DNA of 64,000 bases. It comes from Larix kaempferi (lineage: Eukaryota > Streptophyta > Pinopsida > Pinales > Pinaceae). The notes beneath the pieces are model-generated. The model was not told where the DNA came from, made no database searches, and saw nothing but the letters and a program-made list of their open reading frames with translations. Location: positions 434,001 through 498,000 of the forward strand of contig BSBM01000424.1 of NCBI GenBank assembly GCA_027924585.1. Reading direction: 5' to 3'. This document shows, piece after piece, positions 54,737 through 64,000 of this stretch. How positions within the stretch are numbered: the stretch's first letter is position 1; each line of letters opens with the position of its first letter. The translations under genes and the position numbers were made by a program.

Positions 54737-56050
54737 TTAATACATCATATGAGCCTAAGGGAAAAATGTTTAAGTTAACTACAATATATGCAAACCATTC
54801 ATTTTCAAAGACCAATATTTTATTAGTTCTGAAATATTTATTTTTGAATTGTAACTAATTGAACCAACCAAGATTTATTGTGTTTTCTTTTCATTAATTT
54901 ACATTTTCCCACAAATTTTGGAGATATTTAACTACGACATGCTCGTGGGTCAATTAAAATAGAAATCGGATGTGTAGAAATTTTACCTTTAATTTCTATT
55001 ATTGAGGGTCGATAATCATCTTGTCAATATTATAATGCTACACAAATTCTAGGCTTCTGTTTATGTCATTCACTATCATGTTTTCTTGAATGTTGTTAAA
55101 AAATTTACCTTTCCGGTTAGGACAATCTTTAATATAGCGAGGTCCTTGACACTTCCAACATTTTAATGTTTCCGGGACTTTTCTGCTATCAACAAAGTTT
55201 GTTGGTTTATTCTCGCATTGAGCTGGAATGTTGGACTGAAGTTCACTTTTTGTAAAACTCCTTGTATTTTGAAAAAAATTGCTATCAAAATTCTTGTTGT
55301 TTGGAAATTTGTTGTATTGACCTTTTTGTGGTGGTTTCTTGTAACCTTTCTTTTTGAGGTAAAAAAATGTATGTTTAACCTCACAAACACTATGTTTACT
55401 TTTAGATATATTTTGACAATGTCTAACATGATTTTTCTTTAAATAAATCTTCGTCTAATGTTTTTGGTGCATCAAACTCAATATTGTTTGCATAGTGCAT
55501 TGGGAGATCACGTAGAAACCTTTGAATTTTGATTTTCTCCTCCTTGATGCAGGGAACATAGTGTAATAGATCTAAACATTATTAATTAAGATTTCCATGT
55601 TCATGGATCCCATTTTTAGCTCGTGAAATTCCTTGATTTTCCTATCATAGATTCTTTCAGACAAATACTTTTCCTTAAACAATTTCTTGAATTATTTCCA
55701 TTTAAACTTAGCTTTCTTTTAGGTTCTTTGTAATTTTTAAATCTCTCCACCATATCACATCCTCCCCATTTAGATTTTAAATGGCTAAGTGAACTTTCAA
55801 TTCACTTGGGTAGGCATATACCCAAAAATATGTAGATATTTCAAGTAGCCATTCTTCCGCCTTTTCACCAGCCTCCGACTTTCCATTGAAAGTTTGGGAT
55901 TTGATTTTTTTAAACTCTCCTTGTAGTTTATGCTTACTCTTAGGATAGGGAGATGATGTGTTAGAAGAACTACTCTTGGAGTCATCAAATTTACTTCCTA
56001 AATAAGAGTTAGATTCATATTTAGAACTAATGTTAAATTTCAGTTCTCGG
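54717..56050 (-). pseudogene. Antisense gypsy gag-protease fragment
   Basis: Read on the minus strand: a Gag capsid tail with FKKLFKEKYLSERIYDRKIK, then EFHELKMGSMN (about 55720-55580), a Lys/Asn-rich hinge, and a zinc knuckle CWKCQGPRYIKDC near 55155 (C-X2-C-X3-H-X4-C with His replaced by Arg). Next is a protease start ISILIDPRACRS near 54970 and its second lobe LNIFPLGSYDVLIGKDWL at about 54765-54720. It ends at the junction with the plus-strand RNase H. RT and integrase are absent. The family matches the copy at 60430-62650. Confidence 0.75.
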
Positions 56051-58692
56051 CTCCAAGTTCTTTTCTCTTTGTGTTGAGATAATTAAAAGAAAATTTTCCA
56101 TTTAGTTAAATAAAACATTGTATTAACTACTTAGGTGTTTCTTCTATCTCAATTAAAGTTTCTAATTAGAATAGATGGATTTACATTTCCTTAATCTTTA
56201 TTGCATCCTCCTCTCATTCATTTTGATTTTTTTTTTTTAGAACTAAATGATTGAATTTCATATGATTTAAACCCTGTTCTTATTAGTGGAATCTTGATTA
56301 CATGAGCTGATTGAGTCTTCACTAGTAAACTAGTTCCCATGGTTCTTTTTTGATAGTGCTATTCATTGCTTGGATTTTGAAATTATTGGATTTTTACAGA
56401 TATTCTTTATGCTTTGTTTGGTAATATTTAATTTTGGATATTTTCTTAAGCATAATTAGAACACTTTGAGATTTCATTGCATATTCATGGTTATTTATTG
56501 AAGAATGGATCTCTCTTCTTCAAGTTCATTAACCCTCATCTTTCACTTTGCAGTTCCAAACTTCAAATTTTATTCCATTAATCATTCTTGCTTGGCCTAA
56601 GCAATGTATTTGGGGTTAATTAATATAGGGATAAACCATGTCACCTTGGGTTGAGTCAAATGTATGAGTCCTTTGGGATTCGAAGTTATGTTCTAGGGGA
56701 AATATTTACAAGGTAATATTCAGGTAAAGCATAAACCTTTCCATGGTTGAACACTTCCCGAGTCCTAAAAGTATTCACATTGAAACCTGACAGCATTGAC
56801 CATATGTTTCTTTTGACTATCACATATTAATAAATATTTTAACAACTATATGTTATTCGGTTCTGCTCATGAGAACGATGATTGTGGATAATATTGTTAT
56901 TAAATCAAACCTATTAATTCCATCCTATCCCTTAATGAGTTTTAGATCTACTTTCCCATCCATTAGAAAACCTCTACAGATATTAACAATATTTAAACAT
57001 AGTATTCTCTCCTTTTATTCTGATTATTTGGGAATAGAGCACTTAAGTAAAAATGGTTTTTTCAGAAAATCCTAGCGAGGTTATAGATTCATGCTTACTA
57101 CAGTGGCTCTATCTATGACATTTGGGATTCAAATATCTAAAAAAATTAAATTTTATGGATATTCAAAATCCACATGTCATCATTTTCTTTTAAGAAGCTT
57201 CTAAATCTTCTCCCTCATTTACAAATAGAAGGGATGTTTAGGCTATGAATCTATAATCAATGGAATGTGATTAAAGTGTCCTATAAGGTTTAAATGGTAT
57301 CCCTATCAAGGCTATGGATTCATGTTGGCAGTAGTGGATATTCCTAGGGTATGAGAGGTAAATAATAAAATAATAGTATATATTTATTACAAATTGTTTC
57401 TGAGGGTATCTATTGATGAAAAATATATGTTTGTCAAAATTTAGTAAATGAATATCCATATTAAGTTTTAAAAGAATGGTTGAAAGGTTTCCATTGGGTA
57501 TATTGTATTTGGATTAAAACATGTGAAGATTGGTTTGTTAATGTGGTACCTATGGTCTAGGTCAAAAACTCTTTCTATTGAAAAGCCTTAATCTTTTATC
57601 CTCTTTCGCATGTAAATCTTCGAGTCTTGGGGTAGTGATAACTACTTAATCTAGTATGTCACCATTTTTTGAGGCCTAAACAACTCACCTTAATTTTTAC
57701 AAAAATAAAGGCGCCCCCATTTGAATTTTGGAAAACACTACTTTCAATTGCTTTTGATTTCCCCTTGCTTGATTTGAAATCATGATTTCATGGCTACCTT
57801 ATTTCTTGAGTATTTTGCTTCCAGTTCTTTATGATGATGCTTTTTCTTTATTTTTTATACGATGATAACTTGGTGATATTATGTTGTTAGAATAAAATCA
57901 TTTACATGCATGCATGAATCTTAGTGATCATAATTTCGATGATGTATTTGTTTCATCATTTTGACTGGTTCTTTCATCACTTTTTAATGATTGTGCCATT
58001 TGAATTTTCTTTATCCTTGATTATTCAACATCATTCCTATGTTCATTTTAAACTTATTCGAGTTGATCACATGCCTCTATTTGCAAAAAATGGTTAAGAT
58101 GATGTTTCAATAGTATCATTAAGGTTTGGCCTTCAATCCATCAATAAATTAAATGAGCATTTTGGAAAATCAAAATAATTTAACTAAAAGCTCAATTTTA
58201 ATGAATTTTATTTATTCCTTGAAAGAATATATGTCAATGAATGAGAATAAACTGTCAGTATTGAATTTGAATAACACATTAAATTTTACTTGCGTTAGGC
58301 TTTCGTTAAAATCACCTTATGTTCGTAATTTGATATTCTTTGTCATGTTGAAATAATTCAATTGAAAAATTATTCACTCACAAGTCAATTTTCAACATAG
58401 AAGAACACATGTTAAAGAATTGAGGTGAGCTTGTAGTTTTGGGATTTGTGCTATACATTTTGTTTAGAAGTCTAGAATTTTTGCTTAAAAATCGAACAAT
58501 TTTATAATTTTCCACTTTTTTGAAAAAATAAAATCAATTCAATGAAAAATTTATCATATGAATTCGTTTCATGCCTAAAAAGAATGGTTATTAGAGAATA
58601 GAATCTAGCTTATGTCAAATTGAGCAAACATCAAAGTTTACAAAGTTCTTACTTACATGATTTTCCCAAAGTTTCGCCATAGATCTTATGTT
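56051..58692. other. AT-rich intergenic DNA, no gene seen
   Basis: Short frames at 56869-57075, 57271-57459 and 58153-58356 lack domains. No terminal repeats, PBS or RNA gene could be identified. Confidence 0.45.
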
Positions 58693-58976
58693 TAAATTTT
58701 TTCTCGATTGATGAACATATTCTATAACACTCAAGGGGTTAGTCCAAGCCATTCCCCTTTGTTCCTAAACCTCGATAAAAACACATATCATCAACTCACC
58801 CACAACTAAAACTTATCATACCTAAGGTAGACTTCAATTTTTTTCTCAATTGATGAACATAGTCTAGAACACTCAAGGGGTTACTCGAAATCATTCCCCT
58901 TTGTTCCTAAACCTCAATAAAAACACATATCATCAACTCACACACAACTAAAACTTATCATGCCTAAGGTAGACTT
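58693..58976. repeat. Two-copy tandem duplication, 142-bp period
   Basis: The block containing ATTGATGAACAT, ACTCAAGGGGTTA, CATTCCCCTTTGTTCCTAAA and ACACATATCATCAACTCAC occurs at 58693-58834 and 58835-58976 (TCAAGGGGTT at 58731 and 58873) with few differences. Confidence 0.88.
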
Positions 58977-59850
58977 TGAGTAAGAATTGGTAAGGATTTT
59001 GTTCACTTAGGTATATTAAGGACCATTGTTTTCTTGAAATTATGATAGTTTGATGGAGTACTTGTTGTTCTCTCTTTTAGAGTTGCTTGATTCATGCCTT
59101 TGGTGTCAATCGAAAATGTATAAAACGAAGCACATATAAATTCAATTCTTTTTCACATGATGTTTTCATTAATCTTCATTATTTCGATTTAGAAATATGT
59201 TTTTTAACATTTGTTTTTTATAGGTCGACATTACCTCCTCCACATATCTATTGTAGAAAAGGGTCGCAAATTTCAAAGTCACCAAATCATGGTCCTATTG
59301 CCACCAAATCCGATAACCATAGAGGTATTCGAAGAGAAAGGAACCACCTCATAAATTGAAATGCCAATAAAGAATGCCAACGAGGAATTTTACTTATCAC
59401 TGAGATCATTCCACTAGATAAAAATTGATTAGTTATGCTAGTTGGAGGATTTTGTGTCACCAAAATCATGGACATAAATGTAACGAGTTGACATGTCATG
59501 GATATATAAGGAGAATACATAATTGTACAATGAAGGAGGATGGTTACCATTAAGATGAAGAGATTTTTCCTTAGCGTTGTAGTTTCCTTTGTAATATTTA
59601 TTACATAGAAGAAACAAGGAGATCCCACCTCAAGCTTTTCCTGGACATGTATAAAATTTTGAAATATTCTTATGTGAGAGGAATCAAAATCCAAGGATTA
59701 CTAATGCAAATTTTTTCACGTTTCACGTATTGAAAAGTTTAATGTAAGATTGTTCCATTCTCTTACATCTAAATATAGATCAAATAATTTTTTTTACTCA
59801 TTTTGTGTGTTTAATTCTTTTTCTTCTTAATAATAATAATCTATTTTTAA
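58977..59850. other. No gene supported
   Basis: Overlapping frames on opposite strands (59087-59359 and 59287-59694) show no family resemblance and are judged chance ORFs. No repeat termini found. Confidence 0.4.
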
Positions 59851-59854
59851 GGTC

Positions 59855-60040
59855 ACCACCAAGTGAGACACTAATTGGGTGTATGAGACCCCCTTGTTTG
59901 TGGGACAAGGAACCTGCCTCTGCAAAACAATTTAACTGCTAAAGTTACAGAGGTGTACATAGCTTACCCCCCTCCGGATTTGAACTTGCGACCTCCTAGG
60001 AGGAAACACATGCTCTTAAACTTTAAGCTCAGGATTATTA
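59855..60040 (-). mobile_element. tRNA-derived SINE-like relic
   Basis: On the minus strand a B box AAGTTCAAATCC (59976-59987) follows an A-box-like AGCTTAAAGTTTAAGAGC at tRNA-like spacing. The tRNA-unrelated body ends in an A-rich stretch near 59855. No convincing target duplication is seen in the AT-rich flanks. A tRNA pseudogene is the alternative. Confidence 0.5.
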
Positions 60041-60049
60041 ACAATTAAT

Positions 60050-60429
60050 AGTTTATTGATTCTGAAATATTGAAGAGTTTTAAGGTATTGTTTTTAATTT
60101 AAAATTCCTTTAAGTGAGCTAGCAATAAAACATTTTCTTTATGCATCAAATTCCTTTTAAATGATGTTCATGAGATAGGATTTAATTAAATAGTTTAAAT
60201 AGTTTTTATATAGATTTTAAATAGATTTATGTAGCTTTCTTGCATTAGATTTTTTTGCATTGCATATAGATTAAAATTGCATTTCATAATTTAGAACAAC
60301 TTAAAGGATGAAGCCTCCCATTAGGGAAGAACAATTTATTTAGTGGCAATAGGGCCCACATACACATCAGAAATAGCTACACCAAATGACTAAGGATCAA
60401 TTTTGTATCCCCGGATCGGGTTATGTCTC
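60050..60429. other. No gene supported
   Basis: AT-rich spacer between the SINE-like relic and the antisense gypsy pol fragment; the last 60 bp may be decayed RT. Confidence 0.4.
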
Positions 60430-60660
60430 TTACGTTGATGATAGGTCAAATATTCCTGTCAATAGACTAATGTAATTCTTATCCATCAATTCTTGAAGTT
60501 GAATTTCCAACTCTAACAACTTTGGAGTGTTCATTATGTAAGGTTCCTTAGACACCGAGGCTACTTCTGGCACAAAATTAATCATAAATTTGATATCTAT
60601 GTTAGGAGGTATCCCTGGCACCTCTTCTAGAAATACATCTTTGTATTCCTACAATGTTGG
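60430..60660 (-). pseudogene. pol: Antisense gypsy RT N-terminus, truncated
   Basis: The minus strand reads MPGIPPNIDIKFMINFVPEV, then EPYIMNTPKLLELEIQLQEL and MDKNYI. This is the standard N-terminal RT approach of plant gypsy elements (a G-x-P-P box, D-I-x-F, then P-Y-R-M and a helix L-x-E-L). It loses similarity right after the K-x-Y-I turn; the catalytic part of RT is absent. Confidence 0.75.
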
Positions 60661-61340
60661 GAAATATGCTAATACTGTACCTCTATCTTCTACATGGTTT
60701 TATACATGAACTGCATATACCTGACAATTCTTCTTGAAGTACCTTCCCAATTGTAGAGTTGTAACTTTCCTTATCAAAACCTTTTTCAAAACACCTCATC
60801 ATCAAGGCATACAATAAAGTTATTATAACGGTCGAGGTTGGAATGATGCTTTTCCATCCAATCCATGGAAACGATAACATCATATGATCCTAGCTGTAGG
60901 ATATTAAGGGTTGCTATGCTGGAGATACCATCCAACATTATTTGACATCCTTCCACTACTTCACTTACTTTCCTCTTTGTCCCTATGGCTTACTGAACTA
61001 GCCACAACTTGTCATGCTTACTTTTCTTAAGAGTACAAACTTCAACAATATTAAGATGAATATAACTATGCTTGGATCATGGGTCAATCAAAATAGAAAT
61101 AGACTATGTGACAATATTACCTCCAACTTCAACTATTGTTGCTTGATGGGATTCTTGATGATCATTCAAAGCTACAAAGATTATAGGAGTTGATATGGCC
61201 ATGTCCTCCACAGTAACATATCCAATGGCATGTATCCTTCGAGGATTCTCCTTCCCGTGGTGGAAATCATATAACTTATGATTCTCTCCACATATCTAAC
61301 ATTAAAGTGGTTCCTTGGGTCTTCCTTTTGTTGGCGTAGT
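60661..61340 (-). pseudogene. Antisense gypsy protease and zinc knuckle
   Basis: On the minus strand a knuckle relic (C-x-I-C-GENHKLYDF near 61285, C-X2-C-X3-H-X4-C with the last Cys as Phe) precedes the protease loop SISILIDP, then SKHSYIHLNIVEV near 61080. Further on are TLNILQLGSYDVIVSMDWME near 60880 and a DRYNNFIVCLDDEV segment. Several stops interrupt it. The LIDP loop is shared with the 54717-56050 fragment. Confidence 0.72.
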
Positions 61341-62480
61341 GCACTTGAATCTTCCTTGCATTGGATTCTCTTGCCAAACATTTCTTGGTTGATTTCTATA
61401 GGGTACAGGTCTAAATTATTTCTTCCCTAGATCAAAACTTCCCTTGGGATTTCCTCTTCTTGCTTGATTTTCCTCTAATCTTCCCTTTTTCTCCTCATAG
61501 CAATGCACAGCCTTCTGGATAGCATCATCCAAGGTCTTGGGCTCCATGAATTTAATCCCATCTCTATAATTTTGAGGAATTCCACATAGGAATATATGAA
61601 TCTTTACTTTCTCATTTATGAGATAGTCCACATACCAGAGTAACTCAAGGAACTTGTTCACATATTAATCCATTGTCATTTGGTCCTAGATTTAGCTCAT
61701 GAAACTCCTTTCTCTTATTGTCATAATACCTATCAGAAAGTTACTATTTCTATTTGGGATACTTTTCAAACTTCTTCCATTCAATCTTCATATCCTTGAG
61801 GACTTTCACTTACCAGAGGTGCTCCCACTAGATTGAAGCTATGCCATTCAAATTAAAAATGCCGATCATGTCCTTCTCATTCCTGTAATATTCATAGATC
61901 ATGAATTACTTCTTCATTCCAAGAAGCCATGCTTCATCCTCCTATCCCATCTTAATTTCTCTGTCGAATCTAGGTGGCCTTACCTCCTTGAATTCTCCTG
62001 AGGAAATCTCCTTATGAGAATTTCTCCTCTTAGATATTTAGGTTGATCCCTATGAATTGTTTGATGATTTCCTTGATCTACTCAATTTGTTGCATGAGGT
62101 GTGTGATGGAGATGTACTTGTTATCCTCCTGTGTGCACCTCTTTCTTGACATCAAGATATTCCTTTTGAGTGATTGCTTGCACTCTTCCCATCCCACTTT
62201 CCATTATTCTCATTTTATCCTAGAATAGCCTTCTATTGAATGTCTGTTAGGCTCTAGAATATGGTAGCATTGATGTGGTGTTTCTCTTCCTTTTCCCTAG
62301 TCAGCCTTTCATTGAAACTTCTCATAGTCTCAACCATTTCCAAAGGTGTGATTTGTGCCCTCCTTCCATTGGATTCTATATTTGCATTACCACCTTGAAA
62401 ATATTCTCCCATAACATATTTTTCATGGTCTTAGGGGTCTTGTGCATCATCCATGATGATCATTCAACTGACCAACTTCA
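61341..62480 (-). pseudogene. gag: Antisense gypsy Gag
   Basis: Minus-strand pieces in order: an N-terminal segment with SFNERLTREKEEKHHINATI, a capsid start EDEAWLLGMKK near 61930, DMIGIFNLNGIASI and WEHLW near 61860, YLSDRYYDNKRKEFHELNLG near 61720, then an open 81-codon stretch (61661-61416) with FLELLWYVDYLINEKVKIHI, FLCGIPQNYRDGIKFMEPKT and LDDAIQKAVHCYEEKKGR. This is a typical plant gypsy capsid. It lies in the expected place between the PBS at 62633 and the protease below. Confidence 0.8.
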
Positions 62481-62632
62481 TGTTTCTACTACTGCAATGG
62501 TCGTACCACTGTTGTTAGAGCTGTGCAAAAAGGTAAACCTATTAGCTAACACATTAATAAATCTTGATAGTCACTCCAATATTACCACACTGGGATCCTT
62601 CTACACTCAAAGGACTAGTGTTGGAACCACTA

Positions 62633-62646
62633 CTCTGATACAACCA
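62633..62646 (-). promoter_or_regulatory. Primer binding site of the antisense gypsy element
   Basis: Plus-strand CTACTCTGATACAACC, complement GGTTGTATCAGAGTAG, is a decayed TGGTATCAGAGC-type PBS a few bases from the LTR at 62650. Confidence 0.6.
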
Positions 62647-62649
62647 CTC

Positions 62650-64000
62650 TGTCACATCCCTAGTAGCCTTAATGGCCTATTATGACCACTAGGGATCTTT
62701 TTTTTCCATATATTCATACTTATGATACCAAGACAACCCTATGTCTCTTTCTTGAGTTTATTATTTTGGAATAGTTTGAGCATGCATTTTTATTTGTTCC
62801 CTCTAATGCACCGCCTGCAATACTTCCCGCACTAACTTTAGCCTTGCGCAATCCTGCACTTAACACTTCTCTAGCACACAAATAGATTACGTGTGTTAAG
62901 TATGTTTTTCATGAGTCCCATCGCACGAGAACCCTTATCAATTGTATGTCAACCAACACGTTGGATAACAACCATGCAACAACTCAGGCTGCTAAGGAAA
63001 AGTCACTGATTTCATACATAGTTAGTGATCTATGCATAACAACTTCATATACAAAACATACATCTATATACAAACATCTCATGCAGTGCAACATCATATA
63101 AATGACATTTAGTTATCTATAATCATGATTTCTAATACAACATGCATCTCATCATTTCTGATAAACATTCATACAATGGAATGAAAATAGCATAAATGAA
63201 AAATCAAACAAGCACTTCTTTTGAATGCATCTTCCCCAATAATTTGAATTCACAAGAAAAGAATTCCACCCAATCATAGCCACTTTGTCTAGCATATATT
63301 ATTTTTTCTAAGTGGTAACTCTCATGCTAGGAATGATTTCCCTAAGGAAAGGAGAACTATCTAGAGCTCACTCATAATAATAAAAAACAAGTCCATAGCC
63401 AAGACAACATTTGTTGGGTTAACATGCCATCTCTATTCACATAGACTCATTCTCAAGCGAAGCCAACCTTTCCTGGGATAATAGGTCGCAAGGGTAATGT
63501 AGGGAAGTGCCAAACTAGTAAACTCTCCTAAAAGTTGGAGGAAAATCAATCAGAACCAACCAACTTGGGGTCCACAATACCCACCCTACATAACACCAAG
63601 AAGGTACCATTTCACTGCTCAACAGTCCTACAGGAATCACGTTCTTCTAGGTATTATTCAATGTGTATGTAGAAAGAACACCCAAACCTGGTCATCTACT
63701 AAGAGGAAACAACCTCCAATGGCATCATTATCCATTTCCACACTCCATACTACTCTGTTACTCAATACCACATAGTCACTCTCCAAAAAGTATACACAAC
63801 TCAGAAACAAGGACAAACCATCAAATCTGGTTTGCCATCAAAATTACATACACCTTGTCCATACTTGGATAGCTTGGCATCCACATTACTCACCTCACAC
63901 AACACCAAGAAGGTACCCCTTCATTACTCACGATCCCCTAGGCATCGCATTCCTCTAAGTGTTATTCACCATGTGCGTAGAAATACCACCCAGAACCTGG
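62650..64000 (-). repeat. Partial 5' LTR of the antisense gypsy element, runs off the window
   Basis: The plus strand begins TGTCACATCCC next to the PBS, so on the element's strand the LTR ends GGGATGTGACA. At least 1,351 bp. Internally, a block with ACACCAAGAAGGTACC, then a TATTATTCA word and GTGCGTAGAAA recurs about 310 bp apart (from 63592 and 63902). No ORF of note; the outer LTR end lies beyond the window. Confidence 0.65.

Noticed and set aside
59087-59694. Overlapping ORFs on opposite strands, the longer of 135 codons
   Set aside because: No family resemblance and mutual overlap; probably chance.
59976-59987. Functional tRNA gene around the B box
   Set aside because: No cloverleaf can be drawn from the flanking sequence and the A box is degenerate; a SINE or tRNA relic fits better.

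Overview
The window looks like transposon-packed nuclear DNA from a plant with a large genome. The evidence is plant-type Ty1/copia and Ty3/gypsy polyproteins, initiator-tRNA-type primer binding sites (TGGTATCAGAGC), a tRNA-derived SINE, 5-bp target duplications and AT-rich spacers. A gymnosperm is plausible, but that is inference and I cannot name the species. I found no intact host gene, rRNA gene or functional tRNA gene. Every long coding segment is a decayed mobile-element gene carrying in-frame stops.

Layout. At 1-8767 there is a SINE with a 13-bp target duplication (172-415), an antisense gag-like relic interrupted by a solo LTR (2594-3343), a 119-bp tandem repeat (5820-6185) with a displaced copy at 8655-8767, and a gypsy gag relic (6895-7470). 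At 8768-36115 there is a nested stack. A copia element (from 8768, cut off at 27597) carries a 10.7-kb minus-strand gypsy element in its 5' LTR (9961-20689, TSD tggtg). It also carries a 1.9-kb solo LTR in its RT/RNase H region (24040-25924, TSD agacc). A third LTR-like sequence begins at 27598 inside its 3' LTR. That third sequence is itself split by a young 7.0-kb non-autonomous element (28078-35085, TSD tttac) with near-identical LTRs. Nearly 3 kb of that element's interior is hierarchical tandem repeats.

At 36116-45265 there is sparse sequence, then a decayed ORF of about 1,000 codons with a coiled-coil-like middle (41319-44384), then a probable LTR. At 45266-50804 there is a gypsy element encoding gag, protease, an RNase H placed before RT, RT, a second RNase H and the start of integrase in one frame. 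The frame is interrupted by a 387-bp insertion (47051-47437) whose removal, with one target-site copy, restores the phase. At about 50807-54717 there is a further gypsy element truncated in RNase H. At 54717-64000 there are two minus-strand gag/protease fragments of one gypsy family (54717-56050 and 60430-62650), a long partial LTR (62650 to the window end), a 142-bp tandem duplication and a second SINE-like relic.

These genes do not form a cellular pathway. They are gag and pol modules that once packaged, reverse-transcribed and integrated their own elements. The most unusual items are the tandem-repeat element at 28078-35085, the extra Gag-like domain inside pol and the large 3' accessory ORF of the 9961-20689 element, the RNase H-before-RT polyprotein, and the accessory ORF - LTR - gag arrangement at 41319-47050.
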